Of a stretch of DNA of 7,207 nt, positions 1 through 6,371 are shown piece by piece. The notes under the pieces are model-generated. The model made no database searches, was not told where the DNA came from, and saw only the letters and a list, made by a program, of their open reading frames with translations. Origin of the DNA: Planctomycetales bacterium (GTDB lineage Bacteria; Planctomycetota; Planctomycetia; Pirellulales; Thermoguttaceae); the NCBI GenBank assembly GCA_007122045.1, contig SKJM01000426.1, positions 1 through 7,207 on the forward strand. The letters run 5' to 3'. Numbering within the stretch: position 1 is the stretch's first letter; the number at the start of each line of letters is the position of its first letter. The position numbers and the translations under genes are program-made.

Positions 1-874
1 CGGCGAGGGCGTCGAGGTCGACCTGCTGGCCGAGCCGTGTTATTTGCACGGCGTTGCGGCCGCACAGGACAGCCGTTTCGTTCCCCTGCCTGCCAGCCAG
101 CCAGGGGAACTCGCCGCCCTTGCAGCAAGGACACTGCACCTGGTCGCGGAGCGTGCTGACGTCGACCTGGTGGATTCGAGCGTCCCACAGTTCAACCACG
201 GTTAGACTGCGCGAGACGGCTTGCGGACTACCGCTGAGTATCTTCATGGCCTCGGCGGCTTCGATCGACGCGATGACGGCCACAATCGGGCCCAGCACGC
301 CTGCCGTATCGCACGTGGGTGTACTGCCCGGCGGCGGGCATTCCGGCATGAGGCACCGGAGGCAGGCGGTCTCGGCGGGCAGGATCGACATCGACTGCCC
401 TTCGGCGCCCAGGCAGCCGCCGTATACCCACGGGATGCCTTGCTTCACGGCGGCGTCGTTGAGGAGGAACCGCGTTTCGAAGTTGTCGGTGCCGTCGACC
501 ACCGCATCGGCCCCTTCGCACAGCTTGCCGATGGTCGCGAAGTTGATGTCGCCGACGATCGGCTCGACCTCCACGGTCGAGTTGGCCTGGCGGAGCACCT
601 CGGCCGCGGCGACGGCCTTCGGCATCTGTTCGGCCGCGTGCGCTTCGGTGAACAGGAACTGCCGCTGGAGGTTATGCCCTTCGACGAAGTCGCGGTCGAC
701 AATGCGCACCCGGCCCACCCCCGCCCGCACCAGGATGCTCGCCAATACATTGCCCAGTGCCCCGCAGCCGGCTACCAGTACGCTCGATTGCATGAGCCGG
801 CGCTGTCCTGCCTCGCCCAAGGGGGGATAGCGGACCTGGCGGATATAACGGGCAAGGGGGTCGTGTGGGAGCAT
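1..874 (-). CDS. thiF: ThiF/MoeB-family E1-like adenylyltransferase, partial (C-terminus beyond left edge)
   Basis: The protein probably adenylates the C-terminal Gly-Gly of a small ubiquitin-like sulfur carrier (ThiS or MoaD type) in the cytosol, for thiamine thiazole or molybdopterin synthesis. 291 residues are visible. Motifs in order: nucleotide-binding GCGALGN (36-42); Asp60 at the end of the second strand; NLQRQ (68-72) with the conserved Arg71; Lys86; DGTDN (127-131); zinc pair CLRC (171-174); Cys188 in TCDTAGVLGP, the position of the catalytic Cys; second zinc pair CPCC (248-251). The TAGVLGP context is closer to ThiF than to the EAGV form of E. coli MoeB, hence the symbol, but MoeB or a dual role is possible. 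After the zinc site comes an extension with LCGRNAVQI (280-288), which I recall from ThiF-like proteins of planctomycetes and bacilli. The ATG at 874-872 is chosen because homology starts at once (RYIRQVRYP); no strong ribosome binding site is seen. No sulfur-carrier gene lies in the window. Family assignment is very secure, pathway is not. Confidence 0.93.
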   Translation of the reverse strand, partial: MLPHDPLARYIRQVRYPPLGEAGQRRLMQSSVLVAGCGALGNVLASILVRAGVGRVRIVDRDFVEGHNLQRQFLFTEAHAAEQMPKAVAAAEVLRQANSTVEVEPIVGDINFATIGKLCEGADAVVDGTDNFETRFLLNDAAVKQGIPWVYGGCLGAEGQSMSILPAETACLRCLMPECPPPGSTPTCDTAGVLGPIVAVIASIEAAEAMKILSGSPQAVSRSLTVVELWDARIHQVDVSTLRDQVQCPCCKGGEFPWLAGRQGNETAVLCGRNAVQITRLGQQVDLDALA

Positions 875-946
875 TATGGGGGGCTCGAATTGTCGAATGC
901 GTTCCTGGGTTCGGTATTCTCGTACGATTGTTCGATCTGGGAATAC

Positions 947-976
947 ATTTTACGCCATGGTCGGATGGATTGCCTA
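947..976 (-). promoter_or_regulatory. Possible sigma-70-type promoter for the thiF-like gene
   Basis: On the minus strand TAGGCA (976-971), an 18-base spacer and TAAAAT (952-947) resemble -35 and -10 boxes. They would start a transcript about 65 bases before the ATG at 874. The -35 match is only four of six, and this stretch is one of the few AT-richer patches, so a chance match is quite possible. Confidence 0.25.
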
Positions 977-1167
977 CCGCTTGGTTGCAACCTCCGTTGC
1001 CCGCCTTCCCAGACAGCGAGCGAGGAATCGATTGCTCCAGCCTGACCCAAGTAGCGCCACGAGCCTCCGAGGGAACGGTTCTCGCTTGCTCCCTCGAAGA
1101 TTAGCATGAAAGCTGCGCAGTGCGAAAGTTACGTTCGGAGAGCGGCGATTCCGGAAATCGCTGGACT

Positions 1168-1239
1168 ATCGCACCCGTCCCCATCGTCGGCGAGACCGGG
1201 TCGGGCAAGGAAGTGATCGGGCGGGCCATCCACGACTGA
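1168..1239 (+). pseudogene. Remnant of a sigma-54-dependent (NtrC-type) activator: Walker A segment
   Basis: Translation in this frame gives VGETGSGKEVIGRAIHD followed directly by TGA (1237-1239). This is the Walker A region of the sigma-54 interaction AAA+ domain, whose family form is close to GETGTGKELIARAIH. The preceding residues TIAPVPI look like the family's 'iAp..vPvli' stretch with a few residues deleted. No GAFTGA motif, Walker B or helix-turn-helix follows, and no start or receiver domain precedes, so about 24 codons survive of a gene of roughly 450. The match is too long and too ordered for chance in my view, but only a database search would prove it. Confidence 0.6.
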
Positions 1240-1265
1240 AGCGCCTCGCGGAGTGACGGGAGCCG

Positions 1266-1385
1266 ATGGGGCCATTTTTCCTCGATCTCGACCGTGTTTT
1301 GCGAACGCACCGCAGCCTGATTGAGCGCTACGGCGGCGCTGCAGGCGTACGCCATCTCGGCTTGCTGCCGCGAATCGCCGAGCCG
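1266..1385 (+). pseudogene. N-terminal remnant of a Doc/Fic-type (death-on-curing) toxin
   Basis: An ATG at 1266, with GGGAG just before it, opens a frame whose first 40 codons match the N-terminus of Doc-family toxins: FFLDLDRVLRTH, then RSLIERYGGAAGVRHLGLL. The family pattern is 'fLsleeVleiH...ierYGGs.GiRdlGLLesAla.P'. Intact members are about 125-140 residues and modify elongation factor Tu (Doc) or other targets through the HPFxxGN(K/R) loop further downstream. Here homology stops after about residue 40. The frame stays open to 1721, but only as an Arg/Pro-rich antisense of the ATPase acidic tail, and no HPF motif exists. No Phd or AbrB-type antitoxin gene is recognisable upstream. It is best read as a truncated, inactive toxin gene. 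Confidence 0.65.
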
Positions 1386-1437
1386 CCGCCCGCCCGACGC
1401 GCCCCCGACCGCTGGAACGCCGCTCATTCGGCCCGCC

Positions 1438-4400
1438 TCACGCCGCTCTTGCCGGATCGCCGAGATCGTCCTCGTCGTCCGGCTCCTCCTCCCAGTACGA
1501 GTCGCCCTCGTCATCAGACGCTTCTTCTTCCTCGGACTCCTCGTCGTCGAAGGCATCTTCCTCGTCGTATTCCTCTTCCTCGTCGTATCCGTCTTCCTCG
1601 TCGTCGAGCGGGGCGCCGCCGGCATCCGCCTGTTCTTCCTCGTACCAGTCGAATCCCGCGGCATCGTGCCCGTCCGACCGGCCCCAGGCGGGCGAATCGG
1701 CCGTCTCGTCCTCGGAGCTGAAGAAGTCGGCGTCGAACACGCGGTCGGCGCCCCGCCGCTCAGCAGCCCCCGCGGCCTCCGCCCAGAGGTCGTCCTCGTC
1801 GAGGTCCTCGCCGAGCGGTTCATCCTCATACTGGGCGAGCTGCGAATCGGGGGCATCGTCCGATTCGACCGCGGCAATCTCATCGTCGATCGGCGCGGCC
1901 AACTTCTGACCGTCCTCCTCGGGCGGCGCGGACGGCTGTTCCAGTACCGGCTCTACTTCGACGGGCTCGACGGCCGGGGGCGGCTTCGGCTTGCTCGCGC
2001 GGCGGCGCTTGGGCTTCTCCGTAGTGAGGTACAGGGCCGGCGGATTCGCCGCGGCGTTGGCCGGCAGTTCGGCGGCGGCAACGCCGAGTGAACGGAACAG
2101 CTCGAACACGTGCGCGTGGCAGGTGAACACGAGCAGTTGGTGGCCGGCGGCGGCGAAGTCGCGCAGCAGTTCGGCGGCGGCCCGGGCGCGCTCGGCGTCG
2201 AAGTTCACCAGCACGTCGTCGAGCACCAGCGGCAACGGGGCGCCGCGCCGTGCGTAGGAAGCGGCCAGGGCCAGACGCAGCGCCAGGAACAACTGCTCCC
2301 GCGTGCCGCGGCTGAGCGTTTCGACCGGCAGCGGGTTGCCCTCGGCGTCGTCGACCCGTAGCGAATCTTCGCCTAGCGGGGTCCAGACGCGGCAATACCG
2401 GCCTCGCGTGAGCCGGTCGAGGTAACCGGAAGCCTCTTTCAGCGTTTCGGGCTGCCGGTCGCGTTCATAGTCGACGCGGATGGCGTCAAGCACCCGGCTG
2501 GCGACGGCGAACACCTGCCAGCGGCGCAGCGCCGCCTGCATGCGGGTCTCGACGGTGGCCAGCTCGAGTTGCCGGTGGGCGAGGCGGCGGTCGGCGGCCA
2601 GGTTCTTGAGCTGCTCGTTGGTCTGCCCGCGCTGCTCGAAAAGCTCCCGGAGCCGGTTCTCGGCGGCGTCGAGCCGCAGGAGAAGTTCGTCGAGCCGCTT
2701 TTCGAGGTCGCCTTCCTCGATTTCCTTGCCGATCGCCCCGACGGGGCAGGTGCCGGCAGCGGCCGCCTCGAGTTCGCGCGCCAGCGCGTCGGCCTGTTGG
2801 CGGAGCATGACCCCTCGGGCCGCCTGAACGGCCTGTTCGCGCAACTGCTGCTCCTCCTCGACACCCGCTTCGAGAAACAGGGCCCGGCGCTGGTGCTTCA
2901 GTCGGCTGGCGGCCTCCACGTGCCTGCGGTAGCGGCGGCGGAGCTGCCGCGTTTCGCGGCCAAGCTGGCGGTAGCGCTCGACGCGGTCGCGCTGCCGGCC
3001 GAGGGCGGCGTCGAGCTGCCCGAGCAGCGCGACCGGCTGGCCTTCCGGCGAGCCGACGCCCGCTTCGGCGGCCAGGTCGCGTATTCGGCCGGCCGAGCTT
3101 TCCAACTCGCGGCGGCGCAGGGCCAGTTCCTCCCGCCGGCGCTGCAACTGCCGGAACAGCTCACCGTGCTGCTCGCACTGGGCCACCACGCGGCGGACCT
3201 GTTTCGGGCTGAGCTTCGGCGGCAGGCCGATTTCGGTCAACGCCTCGTACCAGCGGCGCCGGGCGACCGTCAGGTCGCCTTCCGCTTCGGCCAGCCCGCG
3301 GGCGGCGGCCTCGACCTGCTGCCGCGCCGTATCGCGTTTGCTGCGGATGGGCACCAGTTCCTCGAGTGCGGCCAATTCCTTTTCGGCCTCTTGCAGCCGG
3401 GCGGCGATCGGGCCGCCGCCCTGCGGGAGCTGCGCGTCCAGCGTGTCGCGCTCCTCGTCGGCCTGCTTGATCTGCGACTGGAGCATGACCACCTGTCGCT
3501 GGCAGGCTTCAAGCTGCCGCGCGTTGGACCGCTCCAGCAGCACCTTGCCGCCCCCCGCCGCGCTCGCGCCGAGGATGCCCAGCACGGTCATCGCCCAACC
3601 GAACGAGCCGGTGACCGACGCGGGCACGAACAGGCCGGCCATCACCAGCACCACGCCCAGCGCGAAGCAGCCGCCGAAGGCCATGACGACCCACACGGGC
3701 AGGAGTTGGCGCTGGAGGTAGTCGCGGCTTTGCTCCTCGAGGTCGGCCTGGTATCGGGTGAGTTCCTCGAGCCGCTCGTCGACCATGAGCCGGCGGCGGA
3801 GCTGCGCGACCCTCGCCCCGGCCTGGTCGATCACCCCGGCCAACTCGTGTTCGTTGCGGCCGGCCAGTGCCGAATGCATCTCCCGGCCCAGCACCTCGGC
3901 ATTTTCTTCCGCTGTCGCAAGCTGCTCCCGGGACTGTTCGACCTGTCGGCGGGCCGCGCGCACCGCGGCGGCCGGAGTGCGCAGCCGCCGGACCGCCTGC
4001 CCTGAGATGCACAGGGGCGCGTCGGCCGCCGCTTCGCCCGAAAAGCCCAGCGCCTCGCGCTCCCGCCGGAGCGTGCCTTCCAGGCTGGCCACTTCCGAGT
4101 GCAGCTCGCCGATGTTCTGCTCCAGGGCCTCGATCCACGGTCCCTGCTCGACCATGGCTTCGATGCGGGCCGCCTGCCGCCACAGCCGGCGGTCGATTCC
4201 CAAGGATTCCACCTCGGTTTTCATCTGCCGGCGACGCGCCGCGAGTTCAGCCGCCCGTTGCTCATGCCTGGCCAACCGCGCGACGATGGCGTCGAGCCGC
4301 TCGACCGCGCCCTCGGGAAGGGCGGTGGCCGGCGCCAGCACGGAAAGCTGCTGCTCGATCTCCGCCCGCTGCTGCCACCGCTCGGACAGTGTTGCCGCCA

Positions 4401-5130
4401 GTTCGACCACGCGGGCGTGCTGTTCGACGGCCGCCTGCTCCTCCTCGAGGCGGGCTGCCTCGCGATCGAGCTGTTCGCGCTGGGCGGCCAGGCGAACGTA
4501 GTGGCGAGTGCCGGCGGAAAGCTGGTCGATTTCGGCCCGCAGCCGGGCCCGCTCCTCGACAAGCCGGCCGATTTCGCACGTGTCGCCTTGGCGGTCGAGG
4601 AGCCGGTTGCGGGTCGCCTCCAGTTCGCGGATGACCTCGACGAGCGACACGCGGTCGAGCCCGGCGGTGAGGCTGTAGAGCAGTTCGGCCGCCTTCGAGT
4701 CGCTCAGCGTGCCCAGTTCCTGCATCTCGCGCAGGCCGACGGCGAACACGTTGTGGAACACCGCCTCGTCGATGCCGCCCAGCACGACGCGGAGCAAGGG
4801 TTCGCCCTGCCGAGTACCGTCGGAGGCGGTCAGGGCGAGTGCGTCGCAGGGGGCGTCGTCCGGGCCCGCCTCCCGATGCCGGTCGAGCACGAACCGCCCG
4901 TGCGGGCTGGCCAACTCGACCGAACCGCCGGGCCGCCCGCCGCGCAGCGGCGGCAGGTAGCGGGCGCGGCCGGCCCCAAATCCGTACAGCGCCCCGCGGA
5001 TGAACTCCAGGAGCGTCGTCTTGCCGGCCTCGTTCGGGCCGTAGAGCACGCTCAGCCCCTCGGCCAGCCGCTCGACGCGCAGGCCGGTCCATACGCCATA
5101 ACCGTCGATCGTCAGCCTGTGGATTCTCAC
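1438..5130 (-). CDS. YhaN/Rad50/SbcC-like coiled-coil ABC ATPase with membrane hairpin and acidic tail
   Basis: This is the ATPase partner of the phosphoesterase encoded just upstream; the family drives ATP-dependent conformational change during DNA end processing. The 1230 residues contain: Walker A GPNEAGKTT (31-39); a YhaN-like segment with a candidate Q-loop Gln137; a first coiled-coil arm (about 164-476); two hydrophobic helices (about 477-503 and 507-532); a second arm (about 533-890); the ABC signature LSRGTREQLFLALRLA (939-954); Walker B LPLVLDDVLVNFD (966-978); and H-loop FTCHAH (1002-1007). All ATPase motifs look intact. There is no CxxC zinc hook; the membrane hairpin sits at that apex. 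The C-terminus adds a basic KPKRRRASKPK patch (1039-1049) and a long acidic tail, making it longer than B. subtilis YhaN (about 960 residues). The GTG at 5130 is chosen over the ATG at 5247: homology begins at RIHRLTIDGYG, a GGAGG lies seven bases before it, and the start overlaps the upstream stop. Confidence 0.93.
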   Translation of the reverse strand: MRIHRLTIDGYGVWTGLRVERLAEGLSVLYGPNEAGKTTLLEFIRGALYGFGAGRARYLPPLRGGRPGGSVELASPHGRFVLDRHREAGPDDAPCDALALTASDGTRQGEPLLRVVLGGIDEAVFHNVFAVGLREMQELGTLSDSKAAELLYSLTAGLDRVSLVEVIRELEATRNRLLDRQGDTCEIGRLVEERARLRAEIDQLSAGTRHYVRLAAQREQLDREAARLEEEQAAVEQHARVVELAATLSERWQQRAEIEQQLSVLAPATALPEGAVERLDAIVARLARHEQRAAELAARRRQMKTEVESLGIDRRLWRQAARIEAMVEQGPWIEALEQNIGELHSEVASLEGTLRREREALGFSGEAAADAPLCISGQAVRRLRTPAAAVRAARRQVEQSREQLATAEENAEVLGREMHSALAGRNEHELAGVIDQAGARVAQLRRRLMVDERLEELTRYQADLEEQSRDYLQRQLLPVWVVMAFGGCFALGVVLVMAGLFVPASVTGSFGWAMTVLGILGASAAGGGKVLLERSNARQLEACQRQVVMLQSQIKQADEERDTLDAQLPQGGGPIAARLQEAEKELAALEELVPIRSKRDTARQQVEAAARGLAEAEGDLTVARRRWYEALTEIGLPPKLSPKQVRRVVAQCEQHGELFRQLQRRREELALRRRELESSAGRIRDLAAEAGVGSPEGQPVALLGQLDAALGRQRDRVERYRQLGRETRQLRRRYRRHVEAASRLKHQRRALFLEAGVEEEQQLREQAVQAARGVMLRQQADALARELEAAAAGTCPVGAIGKEIEEGDLEKRLDELLLRLDAAENRLRELFEQRGQTNEQLKNLAADRRLAHRQLELATVETRMQAALRRWQVFAVASRVLDAIRVDYERDRQPETLKEASGYLDRLTRGRYCRVWTPLGEDSLRVDDAEGNPLPVETLSRGTREQLFLALRLALAASYARRGAPLPLVLDDVLVNFDAERARAAAELLRDFAAAGHQLLVFTCHAHVFELFRSLGVAAAELPANAAANPPALYLTTEKPKRRRASKPKPPPAVEPVEVEPVLEQPSAPPEEDGQKLAAPIDDEIAAVESDDAPDSQLAQYEDEPLGEDLDEDDLWAEAAGAAERRGADRVFDADFFSSEDETADSPAWGRSDGHDAAGFDWYEEEQADAGGAPLDDEEDGYDEEEEYDEEDAFDDEESEEEEASDDEGDSYWEEEPDDEDDLGDPARAA
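1441..1965 (-). other. Acidic, probably disordered C-terminal tail of the ATPase
   Basis: This segment encodes about residues 1056-1230, after the last ATPase motif and the basic patch. It is rich in Asp, Glu, Pro and Ala. In the last 60 residues 35 are Asp or Glu, and the only basic residue is Arg1228. Isolated Trp, Tyr and Phe residues (for example FDWYEEE, SYWEEE) are scattered through it. The composition predicts an unfolded polyanion attached to the nucleotide-binding head. It has no recognisable domain. Confidence 0.85.
1469..1604 (-). repeat. In-frame short repeat within the acidic tail
   Basis: The plus-strand unit TCCTCGTCGT occurs exactly at 1469, 1538, 1559, 1577 and 1595. The spacings are 69, 21, 18 and 18 bases, all multiples of three, so each copy falls in the same frame and encodes part of an (Y/D)-D-E-E block. 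The strand asymmetry (pyrimidines on plus, purines on the coding strand) is marked. This looks like in-frame expansion of a low-complexity tract. Confidence 0.75.
3535..3702 (-). other. Two transmembrane segments at the coiled-coil apex of the ATPase
   Basis: Residues 477-503 (start LPVWVVMAFGG, ending GLFVP) and 507-532 (SVTGSF border, then WAMTVLGILGA) are long uncharged stretches in a protein otherwise dominated by Glu, Arg, Gln and Ala. The turn between them is only a few residues. A hairpin with both coiled-coil arms in the cytoplasm fits best. The second helix is the weaker one because of its Gly/Ala-rich end. Confidence 0.8.
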
Positions 5131-5142
5131 GATTCGGCCTCC
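5127..5142 (-). promoter_or_regulatory. Translational coupling junction: GGAGG site and GTGA stop/start overlap
   Basis: On the minus strand GGAGG (5142-5138) is followed after seven bases by GTG (5130-5128), and the TGA stop of the phosphoesterase gene occupies 5129-5127. The four-base GTGA overlap implies re-initiation by the same ribosome and a fixed ratio of the two proteins. It decides the ATPase start codon. Confidence 0.88.
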
Positions 5143-6359
5143 TCGCCGGTAAGCAGGTCTACGCCCAGCAGGGCGGCTTCGTGCAGCACCCTCCTGCGGG
5201 CCGGTTTCTCGATCCGTGCCATGCCGGGGCCGAGCGCCTCGGCCCATTCGCCCTCGGGCCGATACGTTTCCAGGTCGAGCGCTTGGTCGGGGTTCGTCTC
5301 ATAAGAGCGAATCGCGCGGAGGAAATCGGCCCGAATGGTCTCCTGCTCCAGCCATTCGGGCGGCATGGCCAAGCTGGGCTCGGCCTCGACGCCGAGGCTC
5401 CACGCGGGGGGCGAACGGCGGCCGTACTCGCCGCGCAGCCACTCCAGCAGTTCGGCGGCCAGCGGGCCCCGCCGTAGCTTGCCCAGCAACGGCCCGGTGC
5501 CGGCGACGGTCCACGACACGAGCAGGTCGATGTTCGGATTCGTTTCGACCAACGTGTGCATCCGTTCGCGGAGTTGTGTTTCCAGGGTTTCACGGGTGGT
5601 GGCCTCGTCGACCACGAGCCGCTCGCTCAGCCACCGCAGCACGTCGGTGGTGGCCAGGGTGGTGCGCAGGCGGCCCTGCTCGTCGACGTCGACCACCGTG
5701 CAGCCGTGCATGCCCGATTCCGACGGCCGGCGGCCCTGGGGCGTGCCGGGCCAATGCACCAGCGTGGGGCTGCCCAGCGGCGTGCTCCGGTCGTGCCGCC
5801 CGCCCAGCGCCCAATAATGCAGCCCGCGCTGCTTCAGGGCCGCCGGATCGGCCGTGCCGTGAATCGCGGCCAGGGTGACCAAGCCGCCGGGCGCCGGTGA
5901 AAACGCGGCCGCGTGGATCGCCTGCCGCCCGCCGCGGCCGGCGCCCAGGACGCACGCCAGCGGTTCGCCGTCGCGCTCGGCCGTGAACGCTTCCACCCGG
6001 CCTACGGGGAAGCGGCGGACGTTTTCCGGCAGGCGGATGGCCGGGGGCCAGGCCTCGGGCGGATCGACCCCGCCGCCCACCCAGTAGACGGGCTTCCCGC
6101 GCTCGGCCAATCGGGCGAACTGCTCGACGAGGAACAGCGGACCGCGGGGCCCGGTGTGCTGCGGGCTGAGCAAATCGCCGCTGAGGACGACGAACGCCGC
6201 GTCCTCGGCCAGGGCGGTTTCGAACACCTGTTCCGCCGCGGCGTAGGGCGCTTCGAGGAACAGGTCAACGAGGTGCTCCGGCACTTCGCCCACCCCGTGG
6301 AGCGGCATTTCCAGGTGGAAGTCGGCTGCGTGAAGAAAGCGAAACGGCCGGTTCGGCAT
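5127..6359 (-). CDS. YhaO/SbcD/Mre11-like calcineurin-type phosphoesterase (DNA repair exonuclease family)
   Basis: Relatives are Mn-dependent nucleases that work with the Rad50/SbcC-type ATPase encoded next. The protein has 410 residues. Metal-site motifs compared with Mre11: motif I FLHAADFHLE (8-17) keeps Asp13 and His15; motif II LSGDLL (59-64) keeps Asp62; motif III, normally GNHD, reads GGVD (96-99) within VYWVGGGVDPP, so the metal-binding Asn and the catalytic His are absent; motif IV keeps His167 in LAAIHG; motif V, normally GHxH, reads GGRH (186-189), keeping only the second His. The WPGTPQGRRPSESG segment (203-216) is typical of the family, so the fold is secure while catalysis is uncertain. 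The C-terminal part (about 240-410) would be the capping and ATPase-contact region. The ATG at 6359 is chosen over 6482: homology starts at RFLHAADFH and GGAGG sits seven bases upstream. The stop overlaps the ATPase start, so the two are probably translated together. Confidence 0.92.
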   Translation of the reverse strand: MPNRPFRFLHAADFHLEMPLHGVGEVPEHLVDLFLEAPYAAAEQVFETALAEDAAFVVLSGDLLSPQHTGPRGPLFLVEQFARLAERGKPVYWVGGGVDPPEAWPPAIRLPENVRRFPVGRVEAFTAERDGEPLACVLGAGRGGRQAIHAAAFSPAPGGLVTLAAIHGTADPAALKQRGLHYWALGGRHDRSTPLGSPTLVHWPGTPQGRRPSESGMHGCTVVDVDEQGRLRTTLATTDVLRWLSERLVVDEATTRETLETQLRERMHTLVETNPNIDLLVSWTVAGTGPLLGKLRRGPLAAELLEWLRGEYGRRSPPAWSLGVEAEPSLAMPPEWLEQETIRADFLRAIRSYETNPDQALDLETYRPEGEWAEALGPGMARIEKPARRRVLHEAALLGVDLLTGEEAES

Positions 6360-6366
6360 CGTGGGG

Positions 6367-6371
6367 CCTCC
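6367..6371 (-). promoter_or_regulatory. Ribosome binding site of the phosphoesterase gene
   Basis: GGAGG on the minus strand lies seven bases before the ATG at 6359, the same sequence and spacing as at the ATPase start. This supports 6359 rather than the upstream in-frame ATG at 6482. Confidence 0.85.

Larger units (their letters stand above)
875..1437. other. Gap between thiF-like gene and ATPase gene; holds gene remnants
   Basis: No intact gene is supported over these 563 bases. The part next to the thiF-like gene (about 880-1000) is less GC-rich and probably holds its promoter. A 7-base perfect inverted repeat, CGAGGGA (1068-1074) and TCCCTCG (1090-1096), with a 15-base loop lies in the middle; it has no T-tract and is not called a terminator. 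Two protein remnants on the plus strand, at 1168-1239 and 1266-1385, are listed separately. Open frames on either strand here have no other recognisable protein content. No clear rho-independent terminator was found after the ATPase stop. Confidence 0.7.

Noticed and set aside
54..1045. Two overlapping plus-strand open frames opposite the thiF-like gene
   Set aside because: The minus strand shows all E1-like motifs; these frames are shadows.
1068..1096. Inverted repeat CGAGGGA/TCCCTCG as a terminator
   Set aside because: Short stem, 15-base loop and no T-tract on either strand.
874..1107. Minus-strand 77-codon frame whose TAA overlaps the thiF-like ATG (TAATG)
   Set aside because: The overlap looks like coupling, but the peptide has no recognisable features or ribosome binding site, and its frame covers the likely promoter region.
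1227..1256. Antitoxin C-terminus just before the Doc-like start (frame ending HPRLKRLAE, stop at 1254)
   Set aside because: Position is right for an antitoxin, but the segment is too short and has no Phd or AbrB hallmark.
1469..1604. CRISPR-like or tandem non-coding array
   Set aside because: The repeat is short, irregularly spaced and codon-phased inside the ATPase coding sequence.
1266..1721. Functional 151-residue toxin from the Doc-like start
   Set aside because: Only 40 codons are Doc-like; the rest is antisense of the ATPase tail and there is no HPFxxGN(K/R) motif.
1101..1883. Minus-strand open frame of 260 codons
   Set aside because: It is a frame-shifted reading of the ATPase acidic tail continuing into the gap; Arg/Thr-rich low complexity with no homology seen.
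2736..2752. Zinc-hook cysteines in the ATPase
   Set aside because: Only a single Cys (residue 795, GTCPVG) is present in the second coiled-coil arm; there is no CxxC and it is not at the apex.
2569..4005. Long plus-strand open frame (478 codons)
   Set aside because: It is the antisense of the ATPase coiled-coil region; GC-rich third positions keep it open, and it shows no domain or motif.
5131..5247. Upstream ATG giving a 39-residue extension of the ATPase
   Set aside because: The extension is Arg/Gly-rich out-of-frame reading of the phosphoesterase end; the GTG at 5130 has a ribosome site and immediate homology.
4099..5304. Plus-strand open frame of 401 codons
   Set aside because: It runs antisense across the ATPase N-terminus and the operon junction, where the minus strand has clear Walker A and family homology.
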